Shown: in pieces, positions 1 to 7,168 of the stretch
Layout of the letters: each line of letters opens with the position of its first letter
Position numbering within the stretch: position 1 is the stretch's first letter
Assembly: GCA_900553015.1 (NCBI GenBank)
Contig: USBY01000019.1
Coordinates: forward strand, 1-28,738
Direction of reading: 5' to 3'
Length of the DNA: 28,738 bases
DNA from: an uncultured Clostridium sp.
GTDB lineage: Bacteria; Bacillota; Clostridia; TANB77; CAG-508
Translations under genes and position numbers: made by a program
The notes under the pieces: generated by a model
What the model saw: the letters and a program-made list of their open reading frames with translations, nothing else
What the model was told of the DNA's origin: nothing
Database searches by the model: none

Positions 1-143
1 TCTATAAATATAAAAAAATTCTATATAATTCTTCTTTGTTAACTAGGTTAAAAAAATTTTTTTTATTTGCAATTATTTTTAATTTATAGTTATCTAATTA
101 TATGAATGACATATTTAGAAAGGAGGTTTATAAGTTATAAATA

Positions 144-671
144 ATGAAAAATATATTTTCTAGGAACAAAAAAATAATGGATGAAGAGTTTGAAAAATTA
201 ATAAAAACTTCACAAGATGATTTATACAGAATTGCTAGAGCCAAATTAAACAATGAAGAAGATATTATGGATGTAATTCAAAATACGATATTTTCAGCAT
301 ATAAAAATTTTAATAAATTAAGAGAAAAAAAATATTTTAAAACATGGATAATTAGAATATTAATTAATCAATGTAATCAATTTTATAATAAAAGGAAAAA
401 AATTATCAATATTTCAGAATTTACAGAAAATATTTATGAAAAATCTTTTACTAATAATATAAACGCATCTATTGATTTCAATTTATTATTAAATAATTTA
501 AATGAAAATGAACGAATTGTTATGAGTTTATATTATAGTAAAAACTATTCATGTGATGATATTGCAAACATTTTAAATATGAATATAAATACTGTACGAA
601 GTCATTTAAAAAGAGGTAAAGATAAAATAAAAAAAATTTATGAAAAAGGAGGAATTTATAATGGAGAATGA
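144..671 (+). CDS. ECF-type RNA polymerase sigma factor
   Basis: A 175-residue sigma-70 family protein of extracytoplasmic-function size. Residues about 14-85 look like sigma region 2 (core binding and -10 recognition, with the typical DVIQNTIFSAYKNF and TWIIRILINQC stretches). Residues about 112-168 look like region 4, with the helix-turn-helix YSCDDIANILNMNINTVRSH for the -35 element. The two are joined by a short lysine- and asparagine-rich linker. The AGGAGG site at 120-125 lies about 18 bases from the ATG, longer than usual, but a stop codon just upstream excludes an earlier start. It overlaps the next gene by 11 bases, which is membrane-bound and probably holds this factor inactive. The family is clear; the regulon and signal cannot be told from sequence. 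Confidence 0.93.
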   Translation: MKNIFSRNKKIMDEEFEKLIKTSQDDLYRIARAKLNNEEDIMDVIQNTIFSAYKNFNKLREKKYFKTWIIRILINQCNQFYNKRKKIINISEFTENIYEKSFTNNINASIDFNLLLNNLNENERIVMSLYYSKNYSCDDIANILNMNINTVRSHLKRGKDKIKKIYEKGGIYNGE

Positions 672-1905
672 GAAATATGATGATTTTGATAAACTTTTAT
701 ATAACGAATTTTATTATAATTTAAAAATAACTCCCTCAGTTGAAAAATGTATTGATGATACATTATATATCATAAAAAATAGGCAAAAATCAAAATATAA
801 AATAAAAGATTTATTGAAAAAGGTTGCAATGATTTGCATTAGTGCTATTACTTTGTTTGGTGGATATTGTTTTGCAAAAGCTATTATACAATACTATTTT
901 TATCCAGAAAATAACGGAATAGAAACAGCTGCAAGTAATGGATATATTTACACTGTTAATTCAGATTATGTAATATCAAATAACAATAAATTAAAAGTAG
1001 ATAATATTTTAATGGATGATTATACTTTAAATTTATCATTTAGCTTAGAATTAGATAATGTTGATTACACTAAAATAGAAGATTTGATATTTTCTAATAT
1101 TTTAATAACAGATGATTATAACAATATATTATATGCTAATAATGAACAATCTTTTAATAATTATTGTGACAAAAATAATTTAAATTATAGTTTTATGGAT
1201 TTCACAGATAATTATATAAATAGTGGTGTTAATTGGTATATTCAAAGCATAGATAATAATATTATTAAAGTTATATATAACTTTACACCTTCGGGATTGA
1301 GTAAATATCCTAATAGTAAAAGTTTGAACATAAACTTAAAAGACTTCAAAATTGCAGAGAATTCAGAAGAAATAAGTAGCAATTGGTTCTTTACAATAGA
1401 TTTACCAGATTATTTTTACAATAGAACTAATATTTCATATAAATTAGCAGAAAGTAATAATCCTAATTTTAAAATCAAAGAATTCAATGTATACAAAAGT
1501 TGTTCAAAGTTGTTGATGGAAATGCCAAAGCCAGAAAAAGTTGTTTCAGATGAAGAATTTACAAACTTAACTAAACAGTTTTTAGAAGAAAATAACGAAA
1601 AAAATAAAAAAATACAAGAAGATCCAAACGAGGATATTCCTCAATCCGAAACTGAAAAAAGGTTATTAGAAATTGTTGATGCCCAAGGTGAAATTTATAG
1701 AAATATATATATTGAAAATTCTGTTGGAAAAAGATTCTATCCTTCGAATACTTCTTTCGAAAATAGTGGCTCATATGATTTAACTGATGAAACAATCTTC
1801 TATTGGAATACTTTTAATTTAACTAGCAATGATTTAACAGATTTCTTAACATTACATATAAGCTATAATAATAATGATATCATTATAAAATTGCAAAGAA
1901 ACTAA
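661..1905 (+). CDS. putative membrane-anchored anti-sigma factor (DUF4179-like)
   Basis: A 414-residue protein with a cytoplasmic N-terminus of about 53 residues, one membrane segment at about 54-76 (VAMICISAITLFGGY region) and a large outside domain rich in Asn, Tyr, Ser and Ile. The start is the ATG at 661, because AGGAGG at 647-652 sits eight bases upstream; an ATG at 640 lacks such a site. The gene begins inside the end of the sigma factor gene, so the two are translationally coupled. Architecture and position match the DUF4179-type anti-sigma proteins paired with ECF factors in Clostridia and Bacilli: the cytoplasmic part would bind the sigma factor and the outside part would sense envelope state. 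I did not recognise a specific sensor fold. The last 180 residues contain a Glu/Lys-rich stretch that may be a flexible linker. Confidence 0.72.
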   Translation: MENEKYDDFDKLLYNEFYYNLKITPSVEKCIDDTLYIIKNRQKSKYKIKDLLKKVAMICISAITLFGGYCFAKAIIQYYFYPENNGIETAASNGYIYTVNSDYVISNNNKLKVDNILMDDYTLNLSFSLELDNVDYTKIEDLIFSNILITDDYNNILYANNEQSFNNYCDKNNLNYSFMDFTDNYINSGVNWYIQSIDNNIIKVIYNFTPSGLSKYPNSKSLNINLKDFKIAENSEEISSNWFFTIDLPDYFYNRTNISYKLAESNNPNFKIKEFNVYKSCSKLLMEMPKPEKVVSDEEFTNLTKQFLEENNEKNKKIQEDPNEDIPQSETEKRLLEIVDAQGEIYRNIYIENSVGKRFYPSNTSFENSGSYDLTDETIFYWNTFNLTSNDLTDFLTLHISYNNNDIIIKLQRN

Positions 1906-1961
1906 TTAGTAAAATTTTTATCAAAATATATACAATTGATTTTTAATTGTAATACTAACAC

Positions 1962-2000
1962 AAAAATGAACTCTAAATATTAAAATTAGAGTTCATTTTT
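1962..2000. terminator. bidirectional intrinsic terminator
   Basis: A perfect 15-base-pair hairpin: AAAAATGAACTCTAA at 1962-1976 pairs with 1986-2000 around a 9-base loop. It is flanked by T runs on one side and A runs on the other, so it can stop the sigma/anti-sigma transcript on + and the 2020-2772 gene on -. Confidence 0.85.
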
Positions 2001-2019
2001 TATAATACGCTATAAAAAA

Positions 2020-2772
2020 TTACTTATCATATATCTCAATATCACTAATTACAGGATATTTATTGTTAATTGTATCTTTATCTAAGCCTATCCAAAACAT
2101 AAAACCTATTACTTCTTCTTTTAAATTATAAACATTTACTTTACCTGAAGAAGTTGGAATATTTAAATTTGGATATGCTATAGCTTTAAATTCAAAAGTG
2201 CTTAAATTATCTTTTCCATTAAAATATCCTGTTGTGGAATCCTCCATTATCAAAGTAATAATTACATAATTTCCCATATTTTGAATATTCGTTATTTCTT
2301 TTGGATTACAAATCAAGTTTCCATCTTCATAACAATATGCCAAATTTTTAATGCACTCTTTTTTCCATTCATCTCCAGTTATATTTCTTATTACCTTACC
2401 TGAATTATAATAATCTCCTATTTTAACTTCCGATATAGACATATTTTCATTAGTTCTATAATTTGTTAGTTTAGTTTCATTATCTACATTTATTATATAT
2501 GGGTAATCAATCTCTTCATTTTGTATTGTTATAACATTATTTTCAATATTAGTAATGATACCATTGTCTACTACTTTATTATTAATTGTATTTGTCATAT
2601 AGTTTTCAACTTCTGACAAATCTTCTTTTTCTATATCTTGTTTTTCAGTTATATTGTTTATTACCCCATTTTCATTATTATGTTCTCTATCCCCAATATT
2701 AAATACAATTATTCCGCATATTAATACTAAAATTATACCTACAACAACTATTATTTTGTTATTTTCTCTCAT
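2020..2772 (-). CDS. secreted or membrane-anchored protein of unknown function
   Basis: A 250-residue protein with one hydrophobic N-terminal segment (about 7-25) that could be a signal anchor. The cysteine near residue 19 (LVLICG) does not sit in a good lipobox, so a lipoprotein is unlikely. After an acidic Asn/Glu-rich linker, residues about 67-132 form a small beta-rich module of the pattern G-I-I-T-N-I-x-N-N-V-I-T-I ... V-D-N-E-T-K-L ... I-G-D, resembling DUF5666-like beta-barrel modules in which a threonine-containing 'ETxLT' strand recurs. The C-terminal 100 residues are unrecognised. The start is supported by AGGAGTGA just upstream of the ATG. It is convergent with the anti-sigma gene; 3195-2820 lies upstream on the same strand. 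Confidence 0.65.
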   Translation of the reverse strand: MRENNKIIVVVGIILVLICGIIVFNIGDREHNNENGVINNITEKQDIEKEDLSEVENYMTNTINNKVVDNGIITNIENNVITIQNEEIDYPYIINVDNETKLTNYRTNENMSISEVKIGDYYNSGKVIRNITGDEWKKECIKNLAYCYEDGNLICNPKEITNIQNMGNYVIITLIMEDSTTGYFNGKDNLSTFEFKAIAYPNLNIPTSSGKVNVYNLKEEVIGFMFWIGLDKDTINNKYPVISDIEIYDK

Positions 2773-2819
2773 AAAATCACTCCTAATATTTTGATGTTAA
2801 TCATAATTTAATTTTTTCT

Positions 2820-3194
2820 CTATTTCCTTATTTTTTTACTATATTTAATTATCAAGGTTATTCCATAAGCCAATATACTTTCCAAAGTTAATATTAAAGC
2901 AGTAAGAAATACTCTTGAAATATCAGCAGTTCTAAATATAAACATGAGTCCTATATTATAAACTAATAAAGTCAATAAAAAATTAATAAAAATTTTTAGT
3001 ATTACTTCTTTTAGGTTTCTAATATTATTGATATTTTCTAACCTTGCAACAATAACACTTACTATTGCAATCCCTCCATAAATCCAAATTAAAACTAATG
3101 GTATAATCGCTATACTAATTACACAGAAAATAATAAAAAGCATAATTATCATTATAAGATTAATTATTGGAACCATTGAAAAATATTTCTTCAT
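2820..3194 (-). CDS. small integral membrane protein, unknown function
   Basis: A 124-residue protein that is almost all membrane: hydrophobic segments at about 8-30, 32-50, 64-86 and 94-117, ending in a basic tail (KYSKKIRK), so probably four spans with inside-positive ends. There is no catalytic or binding motif I can name. A GGGGGAT ribosome site precedes the ATG. It ends 47 bases before the start of the 2020-2772 gene on the same strand, so the two are probably co-transcribed. No family assigned. Confidence 0.6.
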   Translation of the reverse strand: MKKYFSMVPIINLIMIIMLFIIFCVISIAIIPLVLIWIYGGIAIVSVIVARLENINNIRNLKEVILKIFINFLLTLLVYNIGLMFIFRTADISRVFLTALILTLESILAYGITLIIKYSKKIRK

Positions 3195-3449
3195 TTATAT
3201 CCCCCATAATTCAAAATATTTTTATAACTTGCACTTCATTTGTTATTTTACTTATTTCTTCTTTATTATTAATTGAGTGATTCTACTCTTTATCCGCCTA
3301 GTTTTCTAATTTTTATTTTTTTATATGTTTAGTCCTACAAATTAATTACTAGCTATTGCTGTAATTATATCATCACCATATAATTTATACAATAAACTGA
3401 TGTAACATCTATATTAGACATATAGCATAGACGTTCTACTATAAATAAT
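3195..3449. other. gene-free AT-rich stretch
   Basis: I see no open reading frame with a ribosome site, no RNA fold and no repeat here. The stretch separates the small membrane protein from the recombinase remnant and is probably decayed DNA. Confidence 0.5.
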
Positions 3450-3560
3450 GCCATCAAAAGAATATTAATTAATGTATTCAATATTACAGATATTTATAGC
3501 CACTCTTTAAGACACACTTTTGGTACTAGATGTATTGAAAGTTTTAGGTTCCTGTGGTAG
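3450..3560 (+). pseudogene. tyrosine recombinase (integrase) C-terminal remnant
   Basis: Reading from 3450 in one frame gives a peptide of about 36 residues ending at a TAG at 3558. Its core is SHSLRHTFGTRCIESF (from 3498), the hallmark H-x-L-R-H box II of tyrosine recombinases and phage or ICE integrases, which carries the catalytic His and Arg. Nothing upstream continues the catalytic domain (stops in frame), and the downstream H/W and catalytic Tyr segment is missing. This is a dead fragment, next to a tRNA operon, the usual integration target for such elements. Confidence 0.7.
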
Positions 3561-3589
3561 TTTGAATATTGTTAGGGCATAATTATTTG

Positions 3590-3626
3590 TAAAAAAATAG
3601 CCTGTATCTGTTGATACAAGCTATTT
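3590..3626 (-). terminator. intrinsic terminator of the tRNA-His/tRNA-Gln unit
   Basis: Hairpin with AAATAGC (3595-3601) pairing GCTATTT (3620-3626) and TGTATC pairing GATACA inside, one mismatch, four-base loop. Read on the minus strand it is followed by a run of seven T (complement of 3591-3597), directly after tRNA-Gln. Confidence 0.85.
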
Positions 3627-3642
3627 ACATCGATTATTTTGT

Positions 3643-3717
3643 TGGCTGGGCTGGCAAGATTCGAACTTGCGCATGCCAGAGTCAAAGTCTGGTGCCTTAC
3701 CGCTTGGCTACAGCCCA
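3643..3717 (-). tRNA. tRNA-Gln (anticodon TTG)
   Basis: Full cloverleaf on the minus strand: acceptor TGGGCTG pairs CAGCCCA, anticodon stem CCAGA/TCTGG around the loop CTTTGAC with anticodon TTG, T-loop TTCGAAT, and an encoded CCA end at 3643-3645. It is second in a two-tRNA transcript after tRNA-His. Confidence 0.96.
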
Positions 3718-3778
3718 ATATAATTTAATTGTCCATTTTTGTTAGGCGATTTTCTCAGTATTACCCCAATATAAAATC

Positions 3779-3856
3779 TGGGGTGAGTACTGGGATTCGA
3801 ACCCAGGGTCTCCAGTGCCACAAACTGGCGCGTTAACCAACTACGCTATACTCACC
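3779..3856 (-). tRNA. tRNA-His (anticodon GTG)
   Basis: Full cloverleaf on the minus strand. The anticodon stem CCAGT/ACTGG holds the loop TTGTGGC with anticodon GTG. The extra 5' G (G-1) opposite C73, the identity mark for histidyl-tRNA synthetase, is encoded, and CCA is encoded at 3779-3781. First gene of the His-Gln unit. Confidence 0.96.
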
Positions 3857-3876
3857 ATCTCTTGCGGACATTTATT

Positions 3877-3906
3877 ATTTTAAACTATTTTATATCCTTT
3901 TGTCAA
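3877..3906 (-). promoter_or_regulatory. housekeeping sigma promoter for tRNA-His/tRNA-Gln
   Basis: On the minus strand a perfect -35 TTGACA (3901-3906) lies 18 bases from a -10 TAAAAT (3877-3882), about 20 bases before the tRNA-His 5' end. Confidence 0.75.
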
Positions 3907-4021
3907 CTATTTTATTAATATTTTATAATAATTTTTATTTTTCAAGAAATTTCTAAAATTTAATCCAGCATATCCCTTTTAAATGGTAGACCAAACTTCA
4001 TACTCAATTGAATAAAACAAC

Positions 4022-4063
4022 CCAAAAGACAATTACAATTCTCAAATTGTAATCGCCTTTTTT
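4022..4063. terminator. intrinsic terminator after the membrane protein gene
   Basis: Hairpin ATTACAATT (4032-4040), loop CTCA, AATTGTAAT (4045-4053), extended by partly paired AAAAG/CTTTT flanks that give T runs on both strands. It lies just downstream of the 4080-4676 gene on the minus strand. Confidence 0.8.
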
Positions 4064-4079
4064 ATTAAATCTTTTACTC

Positions 4080-4676
4080 TTATCTATCTTCTAATTTATA
4101 TATCACAAAAGCCACAATTACGCCTAAAGTAGCTGTTATAAGCTGTGTCATTCCCATTGCATTTCTTAAATTTTCAACTAATTTTTCTGGAAAGATTTCG
4201 AATAAATTAATTATATTAAATAATGCAAATATAATTACTACTTTAACAACGATTCCTACAATTCCAGCTAAAAAGTAATGTTTATTTTTTCCTAACATTA
4301 ATAATTTATACGAATAAATTAATGCAAAGTTTCCAAGCCATATTGCAGGTATCATATATACCATATATACAGATGCTGTTCCAAAAACATATCCACTTAA
4401 TATTGTAGATATACTTGGCATTGTAACTACTCCTAATATTTTTGCCCAACCTTTTAAATTTATTGCTGCAGTAACAAGCGCTGCATTTACAATAGTTCCT
4501 ATTATCAATTGTGAATTAGTAGAAATAACACTTGTACTACCAAAGATTTTACTTAAAATTCCGCCTAAAAAAGTTGGTACTAGTAAAGCAATTAAGAATA
4601 TTAATATTGTTTGCATAATATCAATACCTTTAGAAAAATCCTTTACTCTTCTTTTCATTATTCCTTCATTTTCCAT
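4080..4676 (-). CDS. membrane protein linked to the TM1266-type regulator (ECF S-component-like)
   Basis: A 198-residue polytopic membrane protein with about six hydrophobic segments (roughly 19-40, 54-70, 76-98, 101-122, 132-158, 174-192), small residues in the helices and a short basic start (MKRRVKDFSKG). Size and layout resemble the substrate-binding S components of energy-coupling-factor vitamin and metal transporters. From memory, homologues beside TM1266-type genes are sometimes labelled 'iron hydrogenase' only by context. No energy-coupling ATPase is in the window, so a shared ECF module would have to lie elsewhere. AGAGAGGG precedes the ATG. It follows the regulator gene by 45 bases on the same strand and probably shares its transcript. 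The substrate is unknown; the link to hydrogenase is inference from gene order. Confidence 0.6.
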   Translation of the reverse strand: MENEGIMKRRVKDFSKGIDIMQTILIFLIALLVPTFLGGILSKIFGSTSVISTNSQLIIGTIVNAALVTAAINLKGWAKILGVVTMPSISTILSGYVFGTASVYMVYMIPAIWLGNFALIYSYKLLMLGKNKHYFLAGIVGIVVKVVIIFALFNIINLFEIFPEKLVENLRNAMGMTQLITATLGVIVAFVIYKLEDR

Positions 4677-4721
4677 TTTAAACCCTCTCTTTCTTTTTAG
4701 ACAGAGCTTTAAAATATATCT

Positions 4722-4967
4722 TTACTTATTTGAATAAATAACTTTACTTGTTATTCCAGAAAGCTTTCCAATCTTTCCGGATAAAGTATTTATCTCATCT
4801 TGTGGAGCATCAATAACAATAGTAATAATGTTAATTGCCTTTTCTCTATATGGCATCCCCATTCTTCCTATTATTCTATTAGAATATTCATGTAAAATAG
4901 AATTTAACTTTCCAACTTCATCTTTCTTTTCTAATATAATTCCTATTATTGCTACTCTTGTATCCAT
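4722..4967 (-). CDS. TM1266-family putative regulator of the iron-only hydrogenase system
   Basis: An 81-residue protein matching the small TM1266-type family (ACT/ferredoxin-like alpha-beta fold, about 80 residues). It opens with the family pattern TRVAIIGIILE (3-13), continues with LHEYSNRIIGRMGMPY (25-40) and INIITIVIDAP (46-56), and ends with a GKIGKLSGITSK turn. In other bacteria this family sits with [FeFe]-hydrogenase maturation or structural genes and is thought to regulate or assist them; the molecular action is not established. The start has a strong GGGGGAC site. The membrane protein follows in the same direction. The hyd operon lies 7.5 kb away rather than adjacent. Confidence 0.85.
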   Translation of the reverse strand: MDTRVAIIGIILEKKDEVGKLNSILHEYSNRIIGRMGMPYREKAINIITIVIDAPQDEINTLSGKIGKLSGITSKVIYSNK

Positions 4968-5063
4968 AAAGTCCCCCTATTAGTTGCTTCTACCTTAATT
5001 TTAATTACTAGTTAAATTTTGGTATTAGAAGAATTTATAATACTTTGCTATAAAGATATTCTT

Positions 5064-5112
5064 ACTAGCTCAGTTTATATGATTATAATATAAAGCTTAT
5101 AAAAAAGCTAGT
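5064..5112. other. nested inverted repeat upstream of the TM1266-type gene
   Basis: Outer arms ACTAGCT (5064-5070) and AGCTAGT (5106-5112) enclose inner arms TTTATAT (5074-5080) and ATATAAA (5088-5094). On the minus strand this lies about 100-145 bases ahead of the regulator ATG, near AT-rich promoter-like sequence, so it could be an operator or leader hairpin. Weak evidence. Confidence 0.35.
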
Positions 5113-5145
5113 AATGTTCCATATATTTTTATCTATTCTTTTAAA

Positions 5146-5184
5146 ACAAAAAAATAAAGCTTTCTAAAATTTAGAAAACTTTAT
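5146..5184 (-). terminator. intrinsic terminator after tRNA-Leu
   Basis: Arms AATAAAGCTTTCTAAA (from 5153) and TTTAGAAAACTTTATT (to 5184) pair with one mismatch. On the minus strand they are followed by a T run (complement of 5147-5154). It abuts the CCA end of tRNA-Leu. Confidence 0.8.
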
Positions 5185-5268
5185 TGGTGCGGATGAGAGG
5201 ACTCGAACCTCCACGCCGTTGGCACTGGTTCCTAAGACCAGCGCGTCTGCCAGTTTCGCCACATCCGC
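5185..5268 (-). tRNA. tRNA-Leu (anticodon TAG)
   Basis: Class II tRNA on the minus strand with a long variable arm. Acceptor GCGGATG pairs CATCCGC, anticodon stem CTGGT/ACCAG holds loop CTTAGGA with anticodon TAG, T-loop TTCGAGT, and CCA is encoded at 5185-5187. Confidence 0.96.
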
Positions 5269-5287
5269 ATAAGCTTTAACATTACTT

Positions 5288-5317
5288 ATAATAGCACATT
5301 AAAACTTTCTTTGTCAA
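5288..5317 (-). promoter_or_regulatory. promoter of tRNA-Leu
   Basis: On the minus strand TTGACA (5312-5317) lies 18 bases from TATTAT (5288-5293), about 20 bases before the tRNA 5' end, as for the other tRNA unit. Confidence 0.7.
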
Positions 5318-5342
5318 GTATTTTTTTATTTATTTATGCAAA

Positions 5343-6110
5343 TTATTTCTTCCTTGCAACAACAGCAAATCTTCCATCTTCTGTATGATATGAACATGTA
5401 GATAAAGTCATAAGTTGATCACCATATTCTGCTGTTTTACCTGTGTCATAAAAAGATGCTTCTTTTGCACTATTTACAAATTCATTATACTCTTCTTCAT
5501 TATCTGCATTTATAAAATAATAATATCTAAATACATTTTTTTCAGACTTATAATATACTCTAGATTTAAATGCTGAAATAATTTCATATTCTGCATCTTC
5601 AGTTGCTGTTGTAAATCTTACAATTGGATGTTGCTTATAAAATTCCTCATCCTCATATTTTAGCAAGTCTTGGAACATTGCACCATCCCCCATATTATGT
5701 CCATACATCAATAGGTTACTACTAGGAATAGTCCAATCATAATCTTTATCTAAAAATATAGAACCATCTTTTGCTTCTTCTTTTTTATAATTATGTGTCA
5801 TATAATAAGAATTATCTGTGCCTTGTAATACAGGATAATTTATATTTGTTCCCTCTATTTCTATCCATCCTACTATATCAGGATTTTCTTTTTGTAATTC
5901 CTGCACCTGTAACATTCTTTCTGTAGTTTTATCATCCACTTTTGCTTCATCTATTTGAACATTATTTAAAGCTGCACTTTCCTGTATAGTATCATTTTTG
6001 CCTTTAACAAAAAATATAATATATATAGTAGCTATTATAATCAACACAATTAACACTATATATATTAATCTTCTTGTTTTTCTTGCCGTTTGTTTAAAAT
6101 GTTTAGCCAT
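5343..6110 (-). CDS. srtB: class B sortase
   Basis: A 255-residue cysteine transpeptidase that cleaves surface proteins at a sorting motif and joins them to the cell-wall peptide. It has a basic N-terminus and one membrane anchor (about 16-36), then the sortase barrel. Catalytic residues are visible: His138 in LLMYGHNMGDGAMF, Cys239 in TLSTCSY and Arg247 in GRFAVVARK. The sequence GWIEIEGTNINYPVLQ (81-96) and the long insert between the last strands fit class B rather than class A, D or E. GGAGATGG precedes the ATG. The gene lies 64 bases after the sorting-signal protein at 6175-7020 on the same strand, so this is a dedicated sortase-substrate pair. Its start codon is close to the tRNA-independent operon end; no separate promoter was seen. 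Confidence 0.93.
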   Translation of the reverse strand: MAKHFKQTARKTRRLIYIVLIVLIIIATIYIIFFVKGKNDTIQESAALNNVQIDEAKVDDKTTERMLQVQELQKENPDIVGWIEIEGTNINYPVLQGTDNSYYMTHNYKKEEAKDGSIFLDKDYDWTIPSSNLLMYGHNMGDGAMFQDLLKYEDEEFYKQHPIVRFTTATEDAEYEIISAFKSRVYYKSEKNVFRYYYFINADNEEEYNEFVNSAKEASFYDTGKTAEYGDQLMTLSTCSYHTEDGRFAVVARKK

Positions 6111-6174
6111 AATCCATCTCCATAAATATATTATAAGGATAGACAGAGCAAGTCTAATCTATCCCCTCAATATT

Positions 6175-7020
6175 TTATATTCTGTTTTTTCTTATTACAA
6201 ATAATGTTGCTGCTGATATAGCAATTACTAAAACTGCAATTCCTGCATAATTTGCTACACCTGTTTTTGGAGTTTCATCTTTTTCTCCTTTATTTTCTTC
6301 TACAACTGTATTTTCTCCAGTTGTATTAGATTCATCTTCACCTGTTTGAGTATTATTAGCAGCTTCAAATTTTGCATAAACAGTTGTATTTTCTGTTAAA
6401 TCTTTTGTTGTATCTAAAGCTGTTGTGAAGTTTGCATCAGTATACCAACCTGCAAAAACATATCCATCTTTTTCTGGTTCTGGTATAGCTAAAGAATCAA
6501 ATGAATCAATTCCATCTGTAACATATGTTCCTTGATTATCTCCAGTAACTACTGTTACTCTAACCCCAACATTTATTTTGTATGTTTCGCTAGCAATAAC
6601 TGCTTGTGAATCATCCATATCTACTAAGTCCATTTTTACTGTATATGTACCTGGCACTGGAAATGTAGCAACTATACGAGTTTTATTTACATATTCACCC
6701 ATATAAATCGGAAAACCTTCTGCAGGTCCCCAATATCCATAATCCAAAACATTTATTGGTGTTCCGTTATCCTCGTAAGCAATAATTTCTGGTGTTGCAG
6801 GTCCTTGTACATCAAAATTAACTCTAACATGATCATAATTTTCATCACTGTTGTGTGATATTAATTGTGCCTCTGCTTCAGTTGCAGTTCCTGCTACTAT
6901 TGAATTATAAATCAAATTAACTGAATATCCATGGCTTGACATAGCATTGCTAACGTTTGGAACTAATAGACTTGCAATTACAACTACACATATTAAAGCT
7001 ATTTTTACTATATTTTTCAT
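6175..7020 (-). CDS. cell-wall-anchored surface protein with a TPKTG sorting signal
   Basis: A 281-residue exported protein. Residues 1-26 are a signal peptide with likely cleavage after SNA. Residues about 27-150 form an unrecognised beta-rich domain containing YGYWGPAEGFPIYMGEY and a PVPGTYTVKMDLVD stretch like an Ig/PKD-type strand pair. Residues about 154-218 are a Listeria-Bacteroides repeat (InlB B-repeat, with GYVFAGWYTDANF). A Thr/Asn/Glu-rich wall linker leads to TPKTG (250-254), a hydrophobic span (257-275) and the basic tail RKNRI. That is a complete sorting signal, with TPKTG in place of LPxTG, close to the (S/N/P)PxTG motifs used by class B sortase in Clostridioides difficile. 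AGGGGAGGTGA gives a strong start. The sortase gene follows in the same operon. The ligand is unknown. Confidence 0.88.
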   Translation of the reverse strand: MKNIVKIALICVVVIASLLVPNVSNAMSSHGYSVNLIYNSIVAGTATEAEAQLISHNSDENYDHVRVNFDVQGPATPEIIAYEDNGTPINVLDYGYWGPAEGFPIYMGEYVNKTRIVATFPVPGTYTVKMDLVDMDDSQAVIASETYKINVGVRVTVVTGDNQGTYVTDGIDSFDSLAIPEPEKDGYVFAGWYTDANFTTALDTTKDLTENTTVYAKFEAANNTQTGEDESNTTGENTVVEENKGEKDETPKTGVANYAGIAVLVIAISAATLFVIRKNRI

Positions 7021-7049
7021 TTTTTCACCTCCCCTAAATTTACAAAATA

Positions 7050-7078
7050 TATTTATATGTAAAAAATATAAATATCAA
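7050..7078 (-). promoter_or_regulatory. putative promoter of the surface protein-sortase operon
   Basis: On the minus strand TTGATA (7073-7078) lies 17 bases from TAAATA (7050-7055), about 30 bases before the surface protein ATG. AT-richness makes chance matches likely. Confidence 0.45.
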
Positions 7079-7168
7079 TTTAGGCCTTTATCTTTTGATT
7101 ATTTTTTACATGCCTTATTAATATCACAAAACAAATTATAAATCAATAATATTATAAAATATTTTAAC

